DNA of 64,000 nt from Cellulomonas edaphi. GTDB taxonomy: Bacteria; Actinomycetota; Actinomycetes; Actinomycetales; Cellulomonadaceae. The DNA lies in the NCBI RefSeq assembly GCF_030362815.1, contig NZ_JAUCGR010000001.1, positions 1-64,000 on the forward strand, read 5' to 3'. The translations under genes were made by a program, and so were the position numbers. Positions 9,833 through 17,624 of this stretch are shown here, piece by piece. Position 1 is the first letter of the stretch, and each line of letters starts with the position of its first letter. The notes below the pieces were generated by a model, which was given only the letters and a program-made list of their open reading frames with translations, was not told where the DNA came from and did no database searches.

Positions 9833-10728
9833 CCGACCGGCTCGTCGAGCTGGGCGGCGTCCCGGCCCTCGGCTCCGTGTACGCGCGCACCGTCCTGTCC
9901 TCCGGCAGGCTGGGGGTGCAGCGCCGCCTGGGGCGTGCACCGGCACCGGCAGCAGGCGGGGGCGCGGTGCTCCACGTCGGTGGGGTGCGGGTCGATGCCA
10001 CGCGCCTGACCGACTACCAGCACCTCGTCGGCGAGCCCGCGAGCGACGTGCTGCCGGCCGGGTTCGTGCACGCGATCACGTTCCCCGTCGCGATGGCGCT
10101 CATGTCGTCGGCCGACTTCCCGCTCCCGCCGCTCGGCATGGTCCACCTGTCCAACCACGTGACCCAGTCGCGCGGCGTCCGCGTCGGCGACGAGCTCGAC
10201 GTGCGCGCGTGGGCCCGCGACGTCCGGCCGCACCGCTCGGGCACCCAGGTGGATCTCGTCGCGCAGGTGCGCGTCGACGGCGACGTCGTGTGGACCGGGG
10301 TCTCGACCTACCTGGCCAAGGGTGTGACCGCGCGAGAGCAGCCGGGCGGCGCCACCGACGACGAGCGCGAGCCGTTCGTCGCGCCCGTGCCCACCGGGCG
10401 CTGGCAGCTCGCTGCGAACACCGGCCGCCGCTACGCCGCCGTCTCGGGCGACCGCAACCCGATCCACCTCTCCGCGCTCGCCGCCAAGGCCTTCGGCTTC
10501 CCTCGCGCGATCGCGCACGGCATGTACACCGCGGCGCGCGCGCTCGCCGACGTCGGCGCGGCCCGCGGAGAGGCGTACGTGTGGACCGTCGAGTTCGCCA
10601 AGCCCGTGCTGCTGCCCAGCAGCCCGTCCGTCCGGGTCGCCCCGGACGGCGACGGGTTCGCGTACACCGCCTGGCGGCCGGGCTCGAGCGGCCCGCACCT
10701 GACGGGCCGGGTCGACCCGCTGCGGTGA
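9829..10728 (+). CDS. MaoC/HtdX-type 3-hydroxyacyl thioester dehydratase
   Basis: The 299-residue product is a double hot-dog hydratase. The N-terminal half is a degenerate hot-dog; the C-terminal half carries the hydratase-2 motif in SGDRNPIHLS, with Asp208 and His213 the expected catalytic dyad, and a FPRAIAHGMY helix. It matches the HtdX-like proteins encoded beside fabG4 in mycobacteria. It would hydrate enoyl thioesters or dehydrate 3-hydroxyacyl thioesters, giving the missing beta-oxidation step of this locus. The GTG start overlaps the fabG stop by four bases, so translation is coupled. Confidence 0.88.
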   Translation: MTDRLVELGGVPALGSVYARTVLSSGRLGVQRRLGRAPAPAAGGGAVLHVGGVRVDATRLTDYQHLVGEPASDVLPAGFVHAITFPVAMALMSSADFPLPPLGMVHLSNHVTQSRGVRVGDELDVRAWARDVRPHRSGTQVDLVAQVRVDGDVVWTGVSTYLAKGVTAREQPGGATDDEREPFVAPVPTGRWQLAANTGRRYAAVSGDRNPIHLSALAAKAFGFPRAIAHGMYTAARALADVGAARGEAYVWTVEFAKPVLLPSSPSVRVAPDGDGFAYTAWRPGSSGPHLTGRVDPLR

Positions 10729-10749
10729 CGCGCGCTTCACCTCGTGACG

Positions 10750-10776
10750 GCTCGGGCGCATGGCTCACCCCCGAGC
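10750..10776. terminator. Weak hairpin between convergent genes
   Basis: A 7-bp GCTCGGG/CCCGAGC stem with a 13-base loop lies in the 53-base gap between the htdX-like gene and the convergent GNAT gene. Position supports a terminator; the stem is short. Confidence 0.4.
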
Positions 10777-10781
10777 GCCGC

Positions 10782-11351
10782 TCAGCCGAGCCGAGCCTCG
10801 AGGCCCGCCCGGACCGCGGGCCACTCCGGGGCGAGGATCGAGAAGTACGCCGTGTCCCCGCGCGATCCGTCGGGGCGGACGCGGTGGCTGCGCAGCACGC
10901 CTTCGGGCACGCCGCCCATCCGCTGGATCGCCGCCAGCGAGCGGGTGTTCTCCGTGTCGGCGCGCAGGGCCACGCGCGCGCAGCCCCAGGCGTCGAACGC
11001 GTGCGAGAGCAGCAGCAGCTTCGTGGCCGGGTTCGTCGTGCCGCCCCACCAGTCGCGCCCGTAGTACGTGTGACCGATCTCGACCCGCGCGAGCTCCGGC
11101 GCCCAGTCGTAGAAGGAGGTGCTCCCCCGCACCTCACCGGTGGCGGCACCCAGCACGGCGAACGCCAGCCTGGCCGGCGTCTGCTGCGCCGCGATGATGG
11201 TGGCGGCCATCTCGTCGGTGGTCGTGGGCGTCGGCGACGTCATGCCGCGCCACAGGGCGTCGTCCACCAGCGCGACGAGGGCGGGCGCGTGCTCCACGCC
11301 GAGCGGAACCAACCGGACGCCGTTGCCCTCCAGGACCAGGTCGTGCTGCAT
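10782..11351 (-). CDS. GNAT N-acetyltransferase (RimJ/RimL type)
   Basis: This 189-residue protein has the RimL-like course: an N-terminal strand binding the acceptor (GVRLVPLGVEHAPALVAL), a central VEIGHTYYGRDWWGGTTNPA motif and the TENTRSLAAIQRMGG segment near the C-terminus. Members acetylate protein N-termini or small amines with acetyl-CoA; the substrate is not predictable. The gene diverges from the pentapeptide-repeat gene across a gap of fewer than 40 bases, so their promoters must overlap. Confidence 0.85.
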   Translation of the reverse strand: MQHDLVLEGNGVRLVPLGVEHAPALVALVDDALWRGMTSPTPTTTDEMAATIIAAQQTPARLAFAVLGAATGEVRGSTSFYDWAPELARVEIGHTYYGRDWWGGTTNPATKLLLLSHAFDAWGCARVALRADTENTRSLAAIQRMGGVPEGVLRSHRVRPDGSRGDTAYFSILAPEWPAVRAGLEARLG

Positions 11352-11389
11352 CGAGCGATCGTGGCACGGACTCTGGCAGGGTGTGCCCC

Positions 11390-11986
11390 GTGACCAGCAT
11401 CAGCCTCGAGCCGGGAGCGGACCTCGACGGGCTGGATGTGGCGGGCGCCGTGCTCGACGGCCAGGACGGCTCCTCCGCGCGCGTGCTGGAGTGCATGTTC
11501 ACCGGCTGCTCGCTGGACGGCGTCCGGCTCGAGCACGCACGCATCATCGACACCACGATCGCCGACTCACGCGCAGGCGCGCTCCACGCGGCCTCCGCGA
11601 CCTGGCAGGACTGCGCATGGTCCGACGTGCGGTTCGGCGCCGTCCAGGCGTTTGCGTCCACCTGGACCCGCGTGCGCGTGACGGGCGGGAAGATCGACTA
11701 CCTCAACCTGCGCGACTCACGCCTGGACGACGTCACGTTCGCCGGCGTGGTGATCGACGAGCTCGACCTCGCGCGCGTGCGGGCCTCGCGGCTGCGCTTC
11801 GAGGACTGCCAGGTGCGGCGGCTGGTGCTCGGCGGGGCCACCCTGAAGGACGCCGACCTGCGCGGCATCGACGCCCTGCGCGAGATCGAGGGCATCGACG
11901 GGCTGGCCGGGGCCACGATCAGCCCCGGCCAGCTCGTCGACCTGGCGCCCGCTCTGGCCAACCACGCGGGCCTGCGGGTGCGATGA
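11390..11986 (+). CDS. Pentapeptide-repeat-like protein
   Basis: The 198-residue product consists largely of consecutive five-residue units with a central Leu/Phe and small flanking residues (for example ADLDG, AVLDG, ATLKD, ADLRG), the pattern of a right-handed quadrilateral beta-helix. Many such proteins are of unknown function; a few act as DNA mimics protecting gyrase. The units here are degenerate in the middle of the protein. GTG 11390 is preferred because GGCAGGG lies at a suitable distance; the GTG at 11381 would place that site too close. Confidence 0.7.
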   Translation: MTSISLEPGADLDGLDVAGAVLDGQDGSSARVLECMFTGCSLDGVRLEHARIIDTTIADSRAGALHAASATWQDCAWSDVRFGAVQAFASTWTRVRVTGGKIDYLNLRDSRLDDVTFAGVVIDELDLARVRASRLRFEDCQVRRLVLGGATLKDADLRGIDALREIEGIDGLAGATISPGQLVDLAPALANHAGLRVR

Positions 11987-12010
11987 GGCCGCGCTGAGTC
12001 GGGAGGAGGC

Positions 12011-12670
12011 TCAGAGGTCCACGGGCCGCAGCACGAACGTGATCGCGTGCGCGATCTGCTTGTTGCCCTTGTTGATGTCGAGCTTGCACGGGATCAGGAA
12101 CGGGTTGACGTCGTTGCGGTCCTTGTCGATCAGCCGCACCAGGCCGAACCGCTTCGAGAGCACGTCGACCTTGATGGTGCCGCCCTGGGCCGTGGTGAGG
12201 ACCGCGTTGTCGGAGGCCAGGGCCGTCTTGGAGTCGATCGTCGCGCCCGGCACCACGTGGTAGAGCAGCACCTGCTCGATCGCGTCGACGCCCACCGCGC
12301 CGGCCAGCGCGGTCAGCACGCGCTGCTCCGAGGAGTACCAGCGGTGCGTGAGGTCGTGCGCCAGCAGCTGGAAGGCGCGGTCGGTCGGGATGAAGGCCGT
12401 GAGCGGCACGGTCCCGTCCGCCAGCACCGCGACCGGGCTGTCCGGCTTGGCGGCGAGCACCGCGCCCACGGCCTGGTCCAGGATGTCGAAGTCGTACCAG
12501 TTGCGGTCGAACGTGTTGCCGTCCGAGGCCAGCACGGCGGCGAGGCTCGTCGTGCCGGTCGGGGCGGAGGCGGTGCGGGCGGTGGCGGACGCGCCGGGCG
12601 CGAACGCGACCACCGCGCCCGTGGCGAGTGAGGCGGCTGCGAGGGCGGAGACGAAGCGACGGATCGACAT
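12011..12670 (-). CDS. Secreted fasciclin (FAS1) domain protein
   Basis: This 219-residue protein has an N-terminal signal peptide (FVSALAAASLATGAVVAF, then an Ala-rich cleavage region) and one FAS1 domain. The two FAS1 landmarks are visible: TAFIPTDRAFQLL and the LLYHVVPG motif. FAS1 domains mediate cell-surface adhesion or polysaccharide contact in other organisms. Like many bacterial members, it has no lipobox or anchor. The ATG follows a GGGAG ribosome-binding site. About 130 bases of featureless sequence separate it from the next minus-strand gene, so it is probably transcribed alone. Confidence 0.85.
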   Translation of the reverse strand: MSIRRFVSALAAASLATGAVVAFAPGASATARTASAPTGTTSLAAVLASDGNTFDRNWYDFDILDQAVGAVLAAKPDSPVAVLADGTVPLTAFIPTDRAFQLLAHDLTHRWYSSEQRVLTALAGAVGVDAIEQVLLYHVVPGATIDSKTALASDNAVLTTAQGGTIKVDVLSKRFGLVRLIDKDRNDVNPFLIPCKLDINKGNKQIAHAITFVLRPVDL

Positions 12671-12804
12671 GGCGAGCTCCCAGGGACGTCGGACGCGGGC
12701 GACGCCTGGCGCCGCACCGCGCGGGCGCCGGTCGGCGCCCTCATCCCCCACTTCCGTCCCCGCACCCGGTCCGGATGCACCCGAAGCGGATCTTTTCGGG
12801 CGCG

Positions 12805-14202
12805 TCAGTCGTCGAGCGCGGGTCCGCACGCCGCGGCGGCGGTGGCCGCGAGGTGGTCCAGGCCGTGCACCGCGAGCAGGGGCCGCGTGTCGTCCACCAC
12901 GGCCCAGCAGCCGTCCACGATCTCGTACGACGAGCGCGCGCCCGTCCCGAGGTAGTCGCGCAGGGCGCCCACCAGCCGGTCCACGGCCTCGCTCGTGGTC
13001 CCGACGCCCACGGACGCGCGGATCGCACCCCCGGTCGCCCCGAGGTGCGCGAGGAGCGGGTGGGCGCAGAAGCGGCCGTCACGTACACCGATGCCGTGCT
13101 CCGCGGCGAGGTACGCCGCGACGAGGCCCGGGTCGTGGTCGGGCACGGTGAACGTGATCACGCCGACCGGCTCGTCCGAGTCGGGCCAGATGCGGGCCAC
13201 CTGGACGCCCTCGATCGACGACAGGCCGGCGACCAGGCGGTCGCGCAGCGCCTTCTCGTGCGCGTGCAGGGCTCCCGCCGGGAGCGCCGCGAGCTGCTCG
13301 CAGGCCTCCGCGAGGGCGATCGCGCCGATCACGTTGGGCGAGCCGGCCTCGTGGCGGGCCGGCGCGGGCTGCCAGATGGTCCGGTCGGTCCGCACGTCGC
13401 GCACCGCACCTCCCCCTGCGAGGTACGGCGTGCCGACGTCGAGCCAGTCGCGGCGGCCGACGAGCGCGCCGGCACCGAACGGCGCGTACGTCTTGTGCCC
13501 CGAGAACACGACGTAGTCCGCCCCGGTCTCGGCGAGCGAGAAGCCGCGGTGCGGCACCAGCTGCGCACCGTCGACCACGACGCGCGCCCCCTCGGCGTGC
13601 GCGATCTCGATGACGCGGTCGAGCGGCAGCGACTCGCCCGTCACGTTGGAGGCGCCCGTCACGGTGACCAGCGCGTAGTGCTGGCGTGCGAGCTCGTCGG
13701 CCAGCGACCGGAGCGTCTCGGCGACCGTGCGCGCGATGGGCAGGATGGTCGTGGAGCGCTCCTGCCCCGGGCGGGAATGCACCCAGGGCAGCAGGTTCGC
13801 GTGGTGCTCGACGTCCAGCACCAGCACGCGACCGCCGGCCGGCACCACGCCCGCGAGCAGGTTGAGGGAGTCGGTGGTGTTCCGCGTGATGATCGCGACG
13901 TCGTCGGCCCGGGCGCCGACGAAGCGCGCGATGCTCTGCCGCGACGACTCGTACAGAGCGGTGGACACCTGGGAGAGGTAGCCGGCACCGCGGTGGACGG
14001 ACGCGTACAGCGGCAGCACCTCGGAGACGCGGGCCGCCACGGCCTCGAGAGCCGGCGCGCTGGCCGCGTAGTCCAGGTTCGCGTAGACCACCTGCGAGCC
14101 GTCCACCAGGGGCACGGTGGTGCTCCCGCCGACGACGGGGATCAGCGGGCTGATCAGGTCCTCGACGCCCGCACAGGACGTCCGCTCAGCGATCGCAGTC
14201 AT
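12805..14202 (-). CDS. SAM-riboswitch-controlled cysteine desulfurase-like class V aminotransferase
   Basis: This is a 465-residue PLP enzyme of fold-type I. The PLP-binding Lys is in SGHKTYAPFG (Lys237), with a DGAQ motif ahead of it. The segment VRDGRFCAHPLL (Cys379) matches the position and context of the SufS/CsdA catalytic Cys loop (RxGxxCAxP), so cysteine desulfurase activity, releasing persulfide sulfur from cysteine, is plausible. It is not beside suf or isc genes; instead it diverges from rhodanese-metZ and is preceded by a SAM-IV riboswitch. GGAGG lies 6 bases before the ATG. A selenocysteine lyase or ergothioneine-type C-S lyase role cannot be excluded. Confidence 0.85.
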   Translation of the reverse strand: MTAIAERTSCAGVEDLISPLIPVVGGSTTVPLVDGSQVVYANLDYAASAPALEAVAARVSEVLPLYASVHRGAGYLSQVSTALYESSRQSIARFVGARADDVAIITRNTTDSLNLLAGVVPAGGRVLVLDVEHHANLLPWVHSRPGQERSTTILPIARTVAETLRSLADELARQHYALVTVTGASNVTGESLPLDRVIEIAHAEGARVVVDGAQLVPHRGFSLAETGADYVVFSGHKTYAPFGAGALVGRRDWLDVGTPYLAGGGAVRDVRTDRTIWQPAPARHEAGSPNVIGAIALAEACEQLAALPAGALHAHEKALRDRLVAGLSSIEGVQVARIWPDSDEPVGVITFTVPDHDPGLVAAYLAAEHGIGVRDGRFCAHPLLAHLGATGGAIRASVGVGTTSEAVDRLVGALRDYLGTGARSSYEIVDGCWAVVDDTRPLLAVHGLDHLAATAAAACGPALDD

Positions 14203-14239
14203 GGTGCACCTCCGGATCGAGGGAGCACCGCCCATGGGT

Positions 14240-14353
14240 GTCCCGCGCTTGCCGGGCACCAACTGGTGCCGGCCTGGTCGTCACCCGGGGCACCCCGCCG
14301 CGGAGGAGGGTTGCCGGCCAGCGAGCCGGGGCTTGACGCTGGCGCTCATGACC
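14240..14353 (-). promoter_or_regulatory. SAM-IV riboswitch
   Basis: Read on the minus strand, this 114-base stretch carries the SAM-IV signature blocks in order: GGTCATGAG, GCCAGCGTCAAGCCCCGGC, GCTGGCCGGCAACCC, GGGGTGCCCCGGGTGACGACC, a GGCACC-AGTT-GGTGCC hairpin, and the closing GCAAGCGCGGGAC. Block order and sequence agree closely with the actinomycete SAM-IV aptamers I know, including the GCAACC/GGTGC SAM-binding core shared with SAM-I. It ends 37 bases before the desulfurase ATG. A segment at 14221-14229 can pair with the GGAGG region (14203-14213), suggesting control of translation when SAM is bound. Confidence 0.9.
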
Positions 14354-14475
14354 TGACCATGAGGGTTCCGAAGAAGCGCCCTCGCTGTCAACGGCACGAC
14401 GGGCGCATCTCGCATGACGGGACGCGGTGTTCACAACGTGGAAGGCATCGGCTTCGACGCGCTAGCATCGCCGAA

Positions 14476-14579
14476 CCATCCAGAGCGGCCGAGAGATCTG
14501 GCTCGACGACGCCGCAGCAACCCCTACGGGATCAGTGCTCACGCCCGGAGCAGGGTGCTACCGCCAGGACCGATGGAGG
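14476..14579 (+). promoter_or_regulatory. SAM-I (S-box) riboswitch overlapping the Shine-Dalgarno
   Basis: The plus strand shows S-box features: a P1 pair CCATC (14476-14480) with GATGG (14572-14576), the kink-turn region CCGAGAGATCTGGCTCGACGA, a GCGG/CCGC P2 stem, then GCAACC and GGTGCTA forming the SAM-binding core. The 3' P1 strand overlaps the GGAGG Shine-Dalgarno (14575-14579) of the rhodanese gene, so SAM binding would directly hide the ribosome-binding site. This arrangement fits repression of rhodanese-metZ when SAM is plentiful. Confidence 0.88.
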
Positions 14580-14585
14580 AGAGCA

Positions 14586-14999
14586 ATGCCCTACGCAGGC
14601 GACCTGACCCCGCAGCAGGCCTGGGACCTGCTGACGACCGACGAGAGCGCGCTGCTCGTCGACGTCCGCACCGACGGCGAGTGGCGCACCATCGGCGTTC
14701 CCGACGCCTCCGAGCTCGGCGGCCGCGCCGCGTTCGTCGAGTGGGTGACGCCGGCCGGGCCCAACCCCGACTTCCTGGCCGACCTCGCGCGGGCGGGCCT
14801 CACGCCGGGCGAGGAGCGACCGGTCGTGTTCCTCTGCCGGTCCGGCGTCCGGTCCGTGGCAGCCGCGCAGGCCGCCACGGCCGCCGGGTTCGGACCGTCG
14901 TACAACGTGCTGCAGGGCTTCGAGGGCGACGTCGGTCTCGACGGCCAGCGCGGGCACTCCGGCTGGCGCGCCGACGGCCTGCCCTGGCGCGAGCTGTGA
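14586..14999 (+). CDS. Rhodanese-like sulfurtransferase linked to metZ
   Basis: This 137-residue single-domain rhodanese has the catalytic Cys84 in the loop FLCRSGVRS, which forms the persulfide-binding cradle, and an LLVDVRTDGEW segment near residue 24 typical of the fold. It would carry sulfane sulfur as a Cys persulfide. Its stop overlaps the metZ GTG (GTGA), as expected for partners made in equal amounts; a rhodanese gene immediately before metZ also occurs in mycobacteria. The SAM-I riboswitch ends at its ribosome-binding site. The donor could be the product of the divergent desulfurase gene (inference). Confidence 0.92.
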   Translation: MPYAGDLTPQQAWDLLTTDESALLVDVRTDGEWRTIGVPDASELGGRAAFVEWVTPAGPNPDFLADLARAGLTPGEERPVVFLCRSGVRSVAAAQAATAAGFGPSYNVLQGFEGDVGLDGQRGHSGWRADGLPWREL

Positions 15000-16246
15000 G
15001 CCGGGTCCCCGGACCGGCCGACTGGGACGCACGCCGCGTCGAGCGATCCGGGCTGCGGCCCGACACGCTCGCCGTGCGCGGTGGCCTGGTGCGCACCGAG
15101 TTCGACGAGATGTCCGAGGCGCTCTTCCTCACGCAGGGCTACGTCTACGGGTCCGCGGGCCAGGCCGAGGCGGCGTTCGCCGGCGACGTCGACCGCTTCC
15201 TGTACTCGCGCTACAACAACCCCACCGTGCAGACCTTCGAGGAGCGGCTCCGCCTGCTCGACGGGGCCGAGGCGGCCGTCTCGACCTCGACGGGGATGTC
15301 CGCCGTCTTCACGTCGCTGGCCGCCGTGGTCAAGCAGGGCTCCCGCATCGTCGCGGCGCGCGCGCTGTTCGGCTCGAGCGTGGTCATCTTCGACGAGCTC
15401 CTGGCCGGCTGGGGCGTGACCACGGAGTACGTCGACGGCCATGAGCTCGGGCAGTGGGAGGCCGCGCTCTCCACCCCGGCCGACGTGGTGTTCTTCGAGA
15501 CGCCGTCCAACCCGATGCAGGACCTGGTCGACATCGCCGCCGTCTCGGCGCTCGCCCGCGCGGCGGGGGCGCTCGTGATCGTCGACAACGTCTTCGCGAC
15601 CCCGGTGCTGTCGCGCCCCCTCGAGCTGGGCGCGGACATCGTCGTCTACTCGGCGACCAAGCACATCGACGGGCAGGGACGCGTGCTGGGCGGCGCCATC
15701 CTCGGCCCGGCGGACTACATCCACGGTCCGGTGCAGACCTTCGTGCGCAACACCGGCCCGTCGCTCGCGCCCTTCAACGCGTGGGTGCTGCTCAAGGGGC
15801 TCGAGACCCTGTCCCTGCGGGTCCGCCACCAGGCATCCTCCGCGCTGCGGCTGGCCCAGTGGCTCGAGGCGCGCGACGAGGTCGCGCGCGTGCGGTACTC
15901 CTACCTGCCGTCGCACCCGCAGCACGAGCTGGCGCTGCGCCAGCAGTCGGGCGGCGGCACGGTCGTGACGTTCGACCTGCGGGTGCCCGCCGACGCGACG
16001 CCCGAGGTGGCGAAGAAGACCACGTTCGCGTTCCTGGACGCGCTGCGGGTCATCGACATCTCGAACAACCTGGGCGACGCGAAGTCGATCGTGACGCACC
16101 CGGCCACGACCACGCACCGCAAGCTCGGTCCTGAGGGCCGCGCCGCGGTCGGGATCGCCGAGTCCACCGTGCGGTTCTCGGTGGGCCTCGAGGACGTCGA
16201 CGACCTGATCGACGACCTCACGCAGGCCTTCACCACGCTGGCGTAG
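14996..16246 (+). CDS. metZ: O-succinylhomoserine sulfhydrylase
   Basis: The 416-residue PLP enzyme belongs to the Cys/Met metabolism gamma-family and would form homocysteine from O-succinylhomoserine (or O-acetylhomoserine) and sulfide, bypassing cystathionine. The PLP-Lys lies in YSATKHIDGQGRV (Lys222). YSRYNNPTVQTFEERL and the FETPSNPM active-site segment are typical of MetZ. Length and sequence fit actinobacterial MetZ rather than MetB or MetY, although substrate choice among this family is hard to read from sequence. Translation is coupled to the rhodanese gene and under the upstream SAM-I riboswitch. Confidence 0.93.
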   Translation: MSRVPGPADWDARRVERSGLRPDTLAVRGGLVRTEFDEMSEALFLTQGYVYGSAGQAEAAFAGDVDRFLYSRYNNPTVQTFEERLRLLDGAEAAVSTSTGMSAVFTSLAAVVKQGSRIVAARALFGSSVVIFDELLAGWGVTTEYVDGHELGQWEAALSTPADVVFFETPSNPMQDLVDIAAVSALARAAGALVIVDNVFATPVLSRPLELGADIVVYSATKHIDGQGRVLGGAILGPADYIHGPVQTFVRNTGPSLAPFNAWVLLKGLETLSLRVRHQASSALRLAQWLEARDEVARVRYSYLPSHPQHELALRQQSGGGTVVTFDLRVPADATPEVAKKTTFAFLDALRVIDISNNLGDAKSIVTHPATTTHRKLGPEGRAAVGIAESTVRFSVGLEDVDDLIDDLTQAFTTLA

Positions 16247-16248
16247 CC

Positions 16249-16287
16249 TCCGCGTCGAGCGCTCCCGGCAGGGGCGCTCGACGCGGA
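16249..16287. terminator. Perfect bidirectional hairpin after metZ
   Basis: A perfect 14-bp stem (16249-16262 with 16274-16287) and an 11-base loop lie directly after the metZ stop, before the convergent stress-protein gene. No T-tract follows. Confidence 0.8.
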
Positions 16288-16295
16288 GCGTGCGC

Positions 16296-16775
16296 TCAGA
16301 GCGAGACGGTCTCGTTCTCCCCGCCGTCGTAGCGCTCGCCCGTGACCTTCGCCTTGATCAGGCTCAGGACGGTCGCGACCCGGCCGCCCGCCGAGTCCCA
16401 GTACTCGGCGGTCTCGCCGTGCAGCACGACGAGCACCAGACCGGGCGTCTCCGGCCCGTCCGGGTACCAGGCCTCGGCGACCGGTCCCCACAGCTCGCGC
16501 TGCTTGGCGACGTCGCGGACCACCTCCGCGGGGCCGGACACCGAGAGCCACGACGACGAGCTGACGAACGCCGCGTTGGCGGGGCTGCCGTGCTCGATCT
16601 CGGCGACCTTGTGCGAGTCGGCGTCGGCGAAGAACCACAGGTCGCCGTCGAAGTCGACGTCCTGGACGCCCATGGGCCGGCTGACCAGCGCGCCCGCCGC
16701 GTCGATGGTGGTGAGCATCGCGATCTTGGAGCCCTTGATGAGCTCGGCGACCTTGGTGATCTCGGGCTGGGGCAT
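16296..16775 (-). CDS. Pyridoxamine-phosphate-oxidase-like general stress protein
   Basis: This 159-residue protein has the split-barrel flavin-binding fold of the general stress protein 26 family: KVAELIKGSKIAMLTTIDAAG at the start, SRPMGVQDVDFDGDLWFF in the core and a conserved WYPDGPETPGL segment. Members bind FMN or F420 and are induced by stress, with unknown physiological substrates. The ATG follows a near-perfect GAGGAGG ribosome-binding site, whereas the longer in-frame start would add an Arg/Pro-rich tail with no homology. Confidence 0.85.
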   Translation of the reverse strand: MPQPEITKVAELIKGSKIAMLTTIDAAGALVSRPMGVQDVDFDGDLWFFADADSHKVAEIEHGSPANAAFVSSSSWLSVSGPAEVVRDVAKQRELWGPVAEAWYPDGPETPGLVLVVLHGETAEYWDSAGGRVATVLSLIKAKVTGERYDGGENETVSL

Positions 16776-16853
16776 GCGACCTCCTCGTCCGGCGGTCCCG
16801 CGCAGGACCAGGACGGCCACGCTAGGTCGAGGCGGTGGTCGCCGCATCTCGGG

Positions 16854-17579
16854 TCAGCCCAGGAACGCGCGCAGCGTCCGGGCGTTGCGGACCGCGTTCC
16901 CCTCGCCGTCGTTGTTGAAGTAGGCCAGCACGTCCCGGCCGTCGCCGGCCCACTCGCGGATCCGGTCCGCCCACCAGTGCAGGTCGTCGTCGGAGTACGA
17001 GCCGCCGTACAGGTGCTCGTGGTCGGGGCCGTGCAGGCGGACGTACACGAACCCTGCGGTGGCGCGCAGCACGCACGGGAGGCCGGCGCCGCTCATCACC
17101 ACGTAGGCCGCTCCGCGACGCTCCAGCAGGTGGAACACCGCGTCGTCGTTCCACGAGGGGTGCCTCAGCTCGACGGCCACGCGCACCCAGTCCGGCAGCG
17201 ACCCGAGGAACCAGTCGAGCCGCGCGTCGTCGCGCTCGTGGTCGGGTCGCAGCTGGACCAGCAGCACCTCGCGCCGCGGTCCCAGCTCGTGCCACGCGGC
17301 CGCCATCCGTGCCGACCACACCTCCGGCTCCAGCAGCCGCTTCGCGTGCGTGAGGCCGCGCGCCGCCTTCACGGACATGGTGAAGCCCTCCGGCAGCCGC
17401 TGCCGCCATCCCGCGAAGGTCGTGTCGCGCGGCCACCGGTAGAAGCTCGCGTTGAGCTCGACGGTGTCGAACTCGCGCACGTAGTGCTCGAGCCGGTCAC
17501 GCGGCGGCGTGCCGTGCGGGTAGAGGACGCCGTCCCAGTGGTCGTACGACCAGCCGGACGTCCCGATGCGGATCGTCAT
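16854..17579 (-). CDS. DUF72 family TIM-barrel protein
   Basis: The 241-residue product begins with IRIGTSGWSYDHWDGVLYP and contains FDTVELNASFYRWP and AVELRHPSW, three hallmarks of DUF72 (YecE-like) proteins. Structures in the family are TIM barrels resembling endonuclease IV or xylose isomerase, but the reaction is unknown. The C-terminal LAYFNNDGEGNAVRNA motif is also typical. Nothing nearby points to a specific role. Confidence 0.9.
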   Translation of the reverse strand: MTIRIGTSGWSYDHWDGVLYPHGTPPRDRLEHYVREFDTVELNASFYRWPRDTTFAGWRQRLPEGFTMSVKAARGLTHAKRLLEPEVWSARMAAAWHELGPRREVLLVQLRPDHERDDARLDWFLGSLPDWVRVAVELRHPSWNDDAVFHLLERRGAAYVVMSGAGLPCVLRATAGFVYVRLHGPDHEHLYGGSYSDDDLHWWADRIREWAGDGRDVLAYFNNDGEGNAVRNARTLRAFLG

Positions 17580-17624
17580 GCGGCCATGGTCACCGCCAGA
17601 CCTCCGTCCGGCACGCGGGAGGTC

